Origin: Sphaeroforma arctica JP610
Lineage: Eukaryota; Opisthokonta; Ichthyosporea; Ichthyophonida
Direction of reading: 5' to 3'
NCBI RefSeq assembly: GCF_001186125.1
Contig: NW_014040223.1
Span: 20,805 to 51,330, forward strand
DNA: 30,526 nt
Numbering within the stretch: position 1 is the stretch's first letter; each line of letters begins with the position of its first letter. Positions 19,401 to 29,659 of this stretch are shown one piece after another. The notes below the pieces were generated by a model. That model was not told the origin of the DNA, searched no databases, and worked only from the letters and a program-made list of their open reading frames with translations. The translations under genes were made by a program, and so were the position numbers.

Positions 19401-21904
19401 AGCCAGAAGTTTCATCTACTAAAGGGAAAGTAGGAACGCCAGAGGCTCGATCTACTAAGGAAAATGTAGGAGGGGTAGAGATTCCATCTACTAAGGAGAA
19501 GGTAGCAGGGGTAGAGATTACATCTACTAAGGAGAAAATAAGGGGGGCAGAGGCCCCATCTACTGAGGCGAAAGTAGGAGGGCCAGATGTTCTAGTCAAC
19601 ATGTGTACCAAAACTAAGAGCGACGGTGGTTCTGGAAATAGCATTGCCAGCACAAAGAAGGTTGCTAAGGGAGAGAAAGAGAAAGAGTGTCCGGGAAGTC
19701 CAGCTGTTGCTAAGAAAATCAAAACAGGTGTCATTACAAAGTCTGCTGAAAGTACAGGTCAACCGGATATCAACAGCTGTCCCAGACCTGTGGTGGCGAA
19801 TGAATGTGACGGTGAGGATGTCGTTGTCGGTGACAAGGCGGCTGCTAATGGGAAGCAAATTTGTTCTAAAGTTTCGACCACTGCCGCGTTCGTTAATGTA
19901 AGTGCTAGTACCGAGGTGGCGAAAAACAGTTGGCAAAGGGCGAATGTAGTAATGGAAACGATATTGTTGATACTGAAAAGATTGCTACTGGGGACGCAGC
20001 ACATCCTAAAAAATTAGGGTCTCGTATGGATGCGCATATACGTACTTTACCTCTCGCAGATAGTTCTAATTATAGCTTTGGCTCAGAAAAGAAGGATTTT
20101 TCTAGTCAGGCAATGCGGGAATTGACAGTGAATCTTCATATGTTGACGAAAACATTGGAAAGGTTAGTAAAGGATGAGAGTACGATTGACCGCGAAGTGG
20201 ACCCCCAACAAACGAATCAGTGCGAGAAGAAAGCTGCGGTCACAGCAAAGCAAAAGAGTCGCAATGATAAGCAAGGTGTACAGCAGAACAGCTTTAAAAT
20301 GAAGCATGTACAGAGACAACCTGTCCAGGTGAATATCTCCAGCGAACAAACCGCACAAAACACCATCAGAAAAACAATCATTGTACAGGAATGCGAGAAG
20401 AGAGGGCGTTCCCATACCTTTGAACAAACGTATAGACCGATGCAGCCTCAACTGCAACAGAACGGGAGTCGCAGGCAAGAGCCGAGAGAGAGCCAGGGCT
20501 ATGTATACACTCCTGCTCCCCAAATACTCCAATAGTTACCCCTACGGCGCCATACACGGCCGTGGTTTTACAGCCAAGTATATGTACAAGATCGACCACA
20601 GCAATCGCTGTACTCCACCCAGTCTGACCAGGGATTATATCGAAAGACGCCATATGTACAGTATTATACACCCCCGGCACCCTTGGCGACACACCGGATG
20701 AGTGATCCAGCACCTAGACCTTCACATACTCAGATGTATGCAGTCTCGGAGAATTATGCCATGCCCCCCGCATATCTACCACAGCAGCACACACACATAC
20801 ACGGTCCTCATCAACTACCCTACGCGTACGTTCCATCGGGAAGTAGTGCCCTGCCGTTTACGGGTATGCACGCACAGCACCGGCAGCCAGATGTGAACAT
20901 ACCTGCATACGGCCCACAAACAGCTATGCATCCTAGCCAGCTGCACACACATGCCCCTGTGCACCGTCGTAAGCCAGCCCCAGTATCGCCGTGACCAACG
21001 TACCCACAAGCGCAACAACAGACGGAGGGCACGGGCGTGTCTAAGGTTCCGGCTTCGTATAGACCACAGACACTGACTAGTGCTGTGCAGAGTGTCCATT
21101 TAAGATGTACACGTGGGGACGTACACGCCGGGAAGCATATGCGGCGTCGCGTGGGTCGGAGAAACAGTCCTGTCCACCGGAGATTGCAGGTGACATGGCT
21201 AGACAAAATGCGCAGGTCAATCCAGATACTTCAACAAGCTCAGCGTGTGAGTGGAATACGGGCGAGGCAGATAGGACGGCCAAGAATGACGGGGTAGTGA
21301 CAGTGGTGCCAAGAATAGGAGTACAGTCGGCTGCACCGGCGCATCTCGAAGGACACACCCACTCAAAGGCGTTCCTCGAGGCGCAGGCCCAGAGGTTAGT
21401 GCATACCCACAGCCGAGCACAGACACATGCACACGCCCACGGGTACAACCACATGCAGGAACCCAACATATACGTGCAGTTCCATGGAGGCTCGACTGTC
21501 GTCTCGCATCTGCGCCTGCCTGTGGATAGCTTGTCCTACAAATACAACCCCGAAGCACCCAAGTCTAGCCCGATGGACTTGGATCGGGGACTAAAGAATG
21601 ACAACAGCGACGCGTCCGACTTGACATCGCAGGGATCCGATCCTTTTGTGCAGGGTTATATGGCACGGCGAGGACTCAAGGTATGACTGTTCTTGATTAG
21701 TTGTATGTTGTGCCAATGTCGGTGTAGGTCTTTATGGCCAGGTTGTTTGGTGTGATTTTCTACCACATGTCACGGCGGTGCGCACACGTGTCGTCTTGTG
21801 TCTTCTTGCCTGCATAGCACGTCTATCAAAATTTGGCTGACCAACCAAACTCAGGCAGAACACATGCGCATGTAAGAGTACTTTGTGTTGGTTTCAATTA
21901 CTAG
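16475..21904 (+). CDS. Long low-complexity, repeat-bearing protein, multi-exon, family unknown
   Basis: Open frames change repeatedly, but GT-AG introns in matching phase explain most changes: 16547-16671, 17069-17196, 17632-17703, 19898-19980, possibly 20430-20573, and 20969-21090. The 17632-17703, 20430-20573 and 20969-21090 introns also remove in-frame stops. A donor at 21681 could join a last exon 21818-21904 (stop TAG). The start ATG at 16475 follows an AG, so it could instead be an inner exon joined in phase 0 to the ankyrin exon ending at 16067. I recognise no domain. The protein would be Ser/Thr/Lys-rich. It has a Ser/Asp patch (near 17885-17945), degenerate 14-residue repeats (about 18190-18740), then 12-residue STKEKVGG repeats (18930-19592), a Gln/Arg-rich part, and a His/Pro/Tyr-rich part with a His-rich patch (21350-21450). 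It is probably largely disordered. Across the 36-bp array the frame changes once net, by splicing, an indel or a sequence error. Confidence 0.5.
18190..18740 (+). repeat. Degenerate 42-bp coding repeat (14 residues)
   Basis: Successive units such as TGKQPFSDAAKVDL, SGSQVCDYAATMKL and NGEELCSTVSKTEM share a basic or polar start, a hydrophobic/Cys/Ser pair, Asp or Ser, and a closing hydrophobic residue. About a dozen units, strongly diverged at the DNA level, so older than the 36-bp array downstream. Confidence 0.55.
18930..19592 (+). repeat. 36-bp minisatellite (12-residue STKEKVGG repeat)
   Basis: About 18 units with the core CCATCTACTAAGGAGAAAGT, followed by a G-rich stretch and AGAG. Translation gives units such as PSTKEKVGGVEI. 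The array opens at AAAGTAAGG, a good donor match (GT at 18930). Every unit carries a GTAGG near a possible donor and CTACTAAG, which resembles a branch point plus AG. Near 19075-19105 two opposite one-base shifts flank one unit, and near 19330 a one-base loss changes the frame; both sit in G runs. Confidence 0.85.
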
Positions 21905-23602
21905 GTCGTAGGCGAATGAGCAAACAAGCAAGTACACATGGGTGTAAAAGTACCGCCAGCGTCAACATATTTTTTTGTGGGATACCGTTCGAACCAGCTT
22001 TGGAATACAGTCTCATCTAGATCAACAGATCTGTCAACGTACATATTGATAGATAATATCCGAGCGCAGCGTTGGATCTCCATATTCTCTCTTTACACAT
22101 CGAAGTGGTTCTGAATTGCCACTCTCAGTCTAATTTAGTTTAAACTAAGACTGAATCTATAATATTTTTCAAACGACAAAGTATGTTCGTATAATAATTC
22201 AAACAACTATCCAAATCAAATTAAAGACGATAGTTGTAACATGCCTTTGCGTGGCAATAGCAGCATAGAACAAGCACTGAATGACCCTTGACTCACTTAA
22301 CAGATAACTACTGGAGTTAACTAATAACGGGCCATCCAGCATGTAATTGCCACATCATGGATGATTTGACTGGGTTAATCAGAACCACTATGCAAGTAGT
22401 ATTGGGGCGTGTCAGATATCGATTGCGGACAGACTAACAGTGTGCTACTATGCGGCGTTGATCTAGACTAACTGGCACCGATGTCCAACATTCAATGGAG
22501 AATAAATCATCTATAAAATGTACAGTAGAACCTGCCCCTGAACTCTGGAAGGTTTCGATCATTAGCATGTGTGGTTGTCTGACATCGTATCGTTGTTTAT
22601 ACGTAACTGCTGCAGTAGTTATTTGGTGTGCATGCTAGGATGCTGAACCTTGAGTGTTAAGTAAGCACTATATAGTGTTGCCGTCTTCTCCATATGCATT
22701 CATTTTTCATCGATGTGCGCATCTTTCGCAATATTTGTGCCATTCCACCGCGTAGAAGGTAGTCTTCACGACAGGTGTTACTATATCGGATTATGATCTT
22801 TGCTAGTAGCTAGGCCAGATCTACAAGTTCAGGTAAATACGTGGCTGCTAGCCTAACAAAAGGTATATCTCAATGATAGCAGTGCTAAACCATCTGCAAG
22901 CGCATATATGAGCACAGCAGTATACATCTGCTAGACTCGTTCCGAACGGCTGATACGAGTTATCAAAGCCATACGTGGTATCAGTCTTTTAGTGTGTCGG
23001 ATTGGTTTCACATGTGGTAGAGCGTACAGCTAGTGATCATATGTATTTGCGATGTTTCGTTGCTGAGCACGGAATCGACGGACTTTGCATCACAGTATGC
23101 GAACATGCCCGTGGATTCAAAGCATACGCTTTACATGTAATTTGGCTATCTTAATCGAACACAGCCGCAACCGTAGTATACATACATGAAAAAGGTGCAT
23201 CTACTCACACTGCAAGTAAACCAGAGTATACTTCATGGCGCGCACTCTCAAGAATCACATCTCTTCCTTACCATAAATTGCGTACTCACGACATACATAT
23301 GCGGCATAACGCGTGGGTAGCACTGGATTAGGACTGGAAGTGTACGCGATGTTGCCCATTGCGGCAGCAGTGCACAGGTCCGATACCGCCAGATGGATGG
23401 TGATGCCGCGTTGAGACCATCTGATGCTCGGGTGCGAATGCACAACCATTGAAGATTAGATATACATGTATATACCAAATATACCACATACTTACCCTAA
23501 AATCTATCGCAGGACACCAAATCAGCAATATATGTAGTGTACTTTGTGCATTGAACTGTACGACAAAGAGTAGAACATTATTTTTTTATCTTCTGGGAAA
23601 CG
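21905..23602. other. Intergenic region between convergent genes
   Basis: No gene recognised on either strand; ORFs of 60-90 codons have no visible domain. AATAAA occurs on the + strand at 22501-22506. It contains a possible short inverted-repeat element, listed separately. Confidence 0.55.
22105..22388. mobile_element. Possible MITE-like element with 10-bp terminal inverted repeats
   Basis: GTGGTTCTGA at 22105-22114 is matched by TCAGAACCAC at 22379-22388. Inside lie further inverted pairs: ATTGCCAC/GTGGCAAT, ACAACTATC/GATAGTTGT with a 17-base loop, and CAGTCT...AGACTG around a TTTAAA centre near 22140. No coding capacity. No clear target-site duplication was found, so it may be chance or an old element. 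Confidence 0.3.
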
Positions 23603-26600
23603 TCACCTCCGGCGTGATTTCTTGTGCTGTTCTTTCCTTTTTTTGCGCTTTTTCCGCCGCCCATGGTCTCTACTTGCGTCGTCACTGTCACTATCCGAGT
23701 CACTATTGTCACTGCTATCGCTTGTACTAGAACTATCCCAATCCTCTCCACTGCTACCTGAGCTGGACCGTTTGGCTGACCTCCCTTTGCGGTGCTTTCT
23801 GTGTGAACTTCGAGACTTAGATCGTTTCCTGCGCTTGCCCTTAGTCTTAGGTATGTCATTGTCACTCCGACGTGCGCGCTTCCTATGGGTGGTGAATGAG
23901 GACAACCAATGCATACGATTGTATGAGGTCGGATCGAAGCAAACCCGATATACGCGCGCAGCAATACACAAGCACGTCAACTGAAATACATCACACGATT
24001 TTAATTACGTACGTACCTCTCTCGAGATGCTGTCGCTTCTTCCTCTAGAGCTGACATGGCGGCCTTCAGAAGGGCCTTTTTGCGATTGGCCTCCTGTTGG
24101 ATCTGTTTACGGATATTTACAGTTGGTAGATTGAGTGCGTGGTAAATCTGGAGATTGTCGACTGAAGGGTGCAGGCGTGCAACTACTATACCAACAAGGT
24201 GCCGAAACTGTCGCACGTCTCATTCTAAAGTGGTTCATGCACCAATTGATCCGAACTATTCATTGGCGCCAACCCAGCACCATAACGAACTGCGGTAATA
24301 TACTGTAGAAGCCGAAAGATTTTGACAGGTATACACATAACAAAACATGACTGAGTATTCAGCCCGACGTCACCATGCTCAAATGTATGTAAATTGCATC
24401 TCTGAGCATTTGTCAGGTACGTTCACTCATTCGTATTTACAGACAAAGCCTTGTATATCCAGTACTTACAGCTTCGAACTTGGTATGCTGTGCTAGCTTC
24501 AGAAGATCAAATGTCTCCTGGTTGTCCGGACATAATTTGTGCGCTCGTTGAAGGTCGTTCATTGCCTTCTCCAGTGCTTTCTCGTTCATACCAGATGATT
24601 TCTACAATGCAATTTCCAACACCGAGTAGTTGCATACACCAGGTGAGCATTACGAGTATGAATGGCATTATCACAAGTTGACAACTCTAGCATAGCATGG
24701 GCCCAATACTTCAGAGGACATGAGCTGAACTGCTTACCCTACATTTGGAAATGTGTACTATAAAAATATATCCATATAAGTATATATGCATATATAGTTA
24801 CATACGTCTGAAGCTCGTGAACGGTGCATATCCATCAATCCCTTCGCACGCTTCACCAGCGCCGCGCTCAGGTACTTGACTGCGTTCTTGTGCTCTACAT
24901 TCTGATTCACAGCTTCTTGCAGGTCCTGACAAATTTGATGAGCGAGAATGGGAGACAAAGTCGGCGGTTGGGGTATAAGCAGATTGTGCGTACTCTCGTG
25001 CACGTTCAAGTGGTTGGCTTATGATCTGTTTGCTATGCGAGGTTTGCAAGCAACTGAGGTGACAGGGGACTGCTATTACTCTGGTTGTATGTGCACGTGT
25101 AAGTATGTGTTGACTGAGCAATTGGCTGTCAAGAGTAGCAAAGAAAATAGAAAAATGCGAGCAAGACATCACAAAGAGTTCTTATTCTATTTTTCCATAT
25201 GAGACCTTGTGGCTAAGGATCTGACTTTGAAATATAGAGTGCGAACGCATTGACTTTAATATGTGGAGTGACGTCGCCGGGTACCACCATGCATACTAGC
25301 TGGAGAATACTTAACGGATGTATTAAATGCAAGTGCCCACAAAGGTTCCAAGGTTGTGGTAGCGGGTTGTACAATTCAACGCTGCTACAAAATAACAAAC
25401 AGTTTGAGTTCTCGCTTAGCACTCTTAGTCACGAGTGTGAATAATAACATATAAATCAATGCTTGCGTCTGTGCCAGCTGCTTCCGCCTTTGGCATTAAA
25501 CAATGATATTTTTAAACAGAAACAGAACCCTATCATGTGCTGTACATACAGTTAGCTTAAAAAAGTACGAATAGAGTCATTTGTGTATAACTATTGCAGG
25601 TGTACCTGGAATGATTATGATTCTATACAGAATCGGTACTCGCGCGTACGCAACTGTGTCCGATAGCAAACGATACAGTGTTAACATGTTTCAGCGAAGG
25701 ACAGCGCTGGGTAGATGGGGATGTGCGTTGAGAGCACCGACAAATACATACTCAAAATAAAATATTATTCAGACCCCATGTTGATTCCATACAATTATAG
25801 CTGCGTCGAGCTTGTTAGTCTGTATGTTGACTGCCCCGCGCGCCACCAGGGCTTCAATGTACTTCGGACACACACTCAATGCTTCGTTGAGGTACTGGTG
25901 ACATTTGGAGGCATTCCCTCCCGCCTTCAGAACAGTCACTGCTTTGGCAACGCTGGTGAGATAATAATGCCACATGAGCAAAAAAAAAGCGACATACTGT
26001 GGTCAGCCTAGAGATCAATGGTGAGACAATAATGTCACTGTTGACAAAATAAGCGACTTCGGCGAGAGGAGGGGTTAAACTGTGGGTACGCTGTGAACTA
26101 CTGATGAGGTGATAGTGCCAGTGGTGACGAAAACCGCAAATCAGAGCAGGGTCGCGCCAGACTGAAGTCAGTCTCAATACTGTTGGTGACATGATAACTA
26201 CCGAGATGATAGGAATATTCGATCAGAATTGTAAATTGTGCCAAAATTTGGTCGGCATGAGCATCATTGGCAGTGACTTGCAGCAGTATGTACTATAGAC
26301 ATAGCCACTACTGTTGACGAATCGTGAAAGCCGGTGACAGGTTTGTACGGCCGTACTAAACAGGAAACTCAATAATGTGCATTCGATTACAATCAACCCC
26401 ACTTACAAGTTATGGGCCAGTAGCTGATTCTGTTTGCTGCGGATGGCCTCCACGCAGGTGTCGTTGGAGTACACGTGGCTTTAAGGAACCAGAGAGGGGG
26501 AAGGGATTGCCGGGCGACAAAATGTTAGGTGTGTTTGCAAAGTATTACTCGCTCACAGAGGGCGTTTGTTACTCTGTGTGTTACCATAAATACCTATATT

Positions 26601-29338
26601 AATGCTCTATGAAAATTCGCAACGACAAATAAATAAATATATGACAATATATTGATAGCGTGTACATAGATCCGTACCGTCCCGTGGAGACCATCAGGGT
26701 ATCGCACGTAGTATCGAGGCCAAGCACACTCCTCATTTCTTCCGTCAACTTCGGATTGTGAAAGTCATATATCTTTTCGCAGTGCGCATTGAAGGATGCA
26801 GTCTTTCTGTATGGATGTAATTAATAGATATGGAAGCAGATCAGATGAAGTTTCATATTGCAACAAACGAGAAAAAATATATATACCGATTGACTGTAGA
26901 TATAACAAATGATGATGATCATGGCTATAGTTCAATTTAAATAGGACCTTGGTCTTAGAGAGTGTATCTATAAAGAGTGGAGACAACAACAGCTGGAAAA
27001 CTTCTTCTATGAACTTGCAGGTGACATCGGAGGTTGAAATTGTAATCAGAATAAGAACGGATCGTATCCACGCTTAGATACTACGCTTACCGTTTATACA
27101 CACGTTAGACATCCAGTTTACTGCCCATACACCCACACGATACTTACTCAAACTCAACATTGAAGTTCTTCTCTTCGTTGCGCACTCGACCCAGACGCAC
27201 CTGATCTCTCCTTCTATCGTCTGGGTCATAGCTCATTCGCAAAAGCACAAGCGGTGTATCTGATATGGGCTGTTGCACGCTCCGCATCACGCCTGTGTTG
27301 ATATGAAAAAAAATGTCTGAGTGTTTGTATGGGACAGTATATAGTACCAACATCTGGTGTGTACACAGCGGGAGGGTATAGCTTTTTCGCAGAAGCACAC
27401 GCGATGTGCCGAGAAGGGTTGTGGCACACTCTTGCACCACGCTTGAGGGCATAGTTAGAGATACATGGTCACTATTAGGATCGTATGCATACATATGTCA
27501 CCTTAGGTGGCAATGTCTATTGTATATATTCGTACGCACATGGGATGTAACAAACAACAAAACCTCCACACTCCCCACCACGCCTGTGATCATAAATAAA
27601 CCATCAGTAGTGTTCTTATGCGCACACAAAGTTCAACGTATTTACCACCGAGTGACATGAGTATAAAAGTTCAGCGTATTTACACCGAGTGACATGAGTA
27701 TACGTGTGTCCACGGATACATCTCATGCGAATCTTGCAAGGATTCGATAGCAGCAATAGACAGGCTGTAGTAGACTTGATATCAGTGACACACACTTGCA
27801 AAGGTGCATAATTCTGACCCGGTTGTTTGTACCTACAAGCTGCAAAATATCTAAACTTGCTTACAATCAGCTCAATTTGTGTATGCCCTACGCGTTCATA
27901 CAACCGCATATGTTTACGGTTCCACGCTAGCACTAGCAGTCATCATACACGGTAGCACTGCCAATAGCATGCGCACCATGTACACACGTCACAGGCCAAA
28001 CACCCGCTCGTGGCACCAACCTGCGTACCTCTCACAGTATCGTGGCGGCGACAGTCTAAAAAGAGCTCCTCTTCCTCTCGTTCGTCCATGGATAGTCGGG
28101 AGTCTCGTTGTCTGTGCGAGTATATCTCGGCCTACCAACGAAGTGATACAAACATGTTGGGTCACCAAATGCATAGCGTCAGTATGGCATACACGTATGC
28201 CGCGCCTGAGGATGCGAATTTTTGTGGCGATAAATTCGCTCACATATATAGCACAGGTACGTACGAGCAAGACGGCTGACCATTTTGAACTCAAGGAGTA
28301 CATTTTCTTGAGAAATTATGTATGTATACAAGAATATGGGAACCAGGATATCACCCTCCTTCCGATACGCAATTTTCTGCATCATATTATATTCCAGGGG
28401 ACGTAGGGCTTGAGGATTCAGGGTTTTGTATTATCGAGTTTAATGTACGACGGAACTTGCTTGCTTGTATTTGTAGGGAGTTTAGAATTTATGTATTTAG
28501 CGAATGGCGTGCTAAGGTCTAGTACTTTGCAGCACTTACTTGTATTTCCAGTGAATCGAGATCATTGATTCGCAACGGACGTCTCCCCACCATATGTCCG
28601 CCGTCGCGCGTATCTTTGGCATGAGTCATCTGGTTGCAAGTCACGGTCGCGTTTCGGAAGCGTTAATTTTTACAATTCATGGGGTCAAGTAGAGGTGTAG
28701 ATCTTATACCATTAATTGCGTTCGGCAATTTAGCATGCAATTAAAGTGATTTACTCCCTGCAACACTCACGAGTATCTCAATGCCTATATCCTCGCACAA
28801 GGTACATAGTCGATATGTTCTGCATAAATAAGACCATACATTTGTTAGGCCGCATGTAATATATTTGCAATCACATATCAGCAGGCAATCCGCTGACTTT
28901 GTGAACAAAAACACACGCACGCGCAACAACAGAGAGAATGAACAATACCAGCACCTTGTACTGATCAATCGCAGTCGTATTCGTCGACATATTGGCATGA
29001 AGTACATTCAACACTTATTAAGTGGGCTGTGAGTTTCACATCTTTAAGGTCAAGAGCCTAGCTGTACCTACCTCACGATCGCATATAACCAGCAAGATAG
29101 AGCTAAGTTTGAGCTCAAGTTTGTGTTCAGTTGCATGCTGCACCACTCCTTCCACCACTGCACCTGCTTTCAGAATATGGCCACAAATGAACCTTTTCCG
29201 GTCACTCGCGGTCTGGGCCGAAAACAGACCTAGAGAGGGCAGCCAATCCCAAGACAACCGATCTATATATAGACGAAAGCCAAGTGGGTAAGTATGTGTA
29301 GGTCTAAGTAACGCACGCAACAAGGACCGAATTTGCAT
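23603..29338 (-). CDS. TTC14: TTC14-like protein: S1 RNA-binding domain, TPRs and RS-like tail, about 14 exons
   Basis: Exons 5' to 3': about 29338-29068 and 29013-28944 (both tentative), 28819-28771, 28629-28540, 28376-28330, 28111-28029, 27292-27148, 26806-26678, 26478-26407, 25952-25793, 24925-24806, 24601-24470, 24147-24017 and 23882-23603 (stop TGA). From 28819 on every junction is phase-matched. Start ATGs at 29338 or 29422 are possible. Order matches animal TTC14: LPSLGLF and ILKAGAVVEGVV (S1 start), EGDILVPIF and QRDSRLSMDE (S1 end), VRLGRVRNEEKNF, DFHNPKLTEEMRSVLGLD, then TPRs (LNEALSVCPKYIEALVARGA; KNAVKYLSAALVKRAKG; MNDLQRAHKLCPDNQETFDLL), a Lys/Glu-rich coiled stretch (ANRKKALLKAAMSALEEEA), and a tail of RKRSKSRSS, Ser/Asp and KKRKKRKEQ blocks. 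TTC14 proteins are thought to be nuclear RNA-binding factors; the RS-like tail fits a splicing-linked role (inference). Confidence 0.9.
25949..26215 (-). repeat. Repeated acceptor tract upstream of TTC14 exon 10
   Basis: The + strand sequence at the acceptor (GGTGAGATAATAATGCCAC from 25955) recurs in altered form near 26019 (GGTGAGACAATAATGTCAC), 26104 (GAGGTGATAGTGCCAG) and 26182 (TTGGTGACATGATAACTACC). The first two share a following A-rich block ending AGCGAC. Read on the coding strand these are three extra copies of a pyrimidine tract plus CAC(C)A(G)-type acceptor upstream of the used one. Confidence 0.75.
27228..27600 (-). repeat. Copies of the TTC14 exon-7 start in the preceding intron
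   Basis: Positions 27228-27297, covering the acceptor side of exon 7 (27292-27148) and the codons after it, align to 27378-27447, 150 bp upstream in gene terms, with one gap and most bases equal. The copy translates to ...RVLLRKSY against the real LVLLRMSY. A third fragment, CACCACGCCTGTGATCAT near 27576, matches the acceptor part again. Confidence 0.8.
27631..27702. repeat. 38-bp tandem repeat in a TTC14 intron
   Basis: Two copies of GTTCA(A/G)CGTATTTAC followed by ACCGAGTGACATGAGTATA, starting at 27631 and 27669. They differ by one substitution and a small deletion, so the duplication is young. Confidence 0.9.
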
Positions 29339-29422
29339 AGTGCAAAAAAGTATACGCCTGTATCTGCTGGTACAAGGGACTGATCTGTCCGATTGAGTGT
29401 GCATGTATGTACTTAATGCCAT

Positions 29423-29659
29423 GAATGTTAGAATTCATCGCAGCCAACTTCCGTACGAGATAGGTATAATATCGCGGGTAACGTATTTTCCCTGCATATT
29501 TGAATATATATGCGCGTCGCGGTCCAAAGACGACATACACCTGTTCATACCTTGCCTCAGGACATTGCGATAGTTCTTTGTACTTGTCTGATTGGGTGTA
29601 CTTGTTAGACTATTACCATGACGGTTCTACCAGCAAGTTTGTGGTGGTTTGTGGAAGAT
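29423..29659. other. Presumed 5' flank of the TTC14 gene
   Basis: Between the candidate start ATGs and the satellite. It must hold the promoter or a 5' exon, but I see no convincing core element. Confidence 0.4.

Noticed and set aside
16475-21904. Decayed pseudogene or mobile-element remnant
   Set aside because: Most frame changes coincide with phase-matched GT-AG introns and no transposase, reverse transcriptase or capsid-like motif is visible.
21983-22000. tRNA-like B box (GGTTCGAAC on the - strand)
   Set aside because: No matching A box, acceptor stem or anticodon arm around it.
23248-23528. Three overlapping - strand frames downstream of TTC14
   Set aside because: No domain, no splice context, different frames over the same bases; typical chance ORFs.
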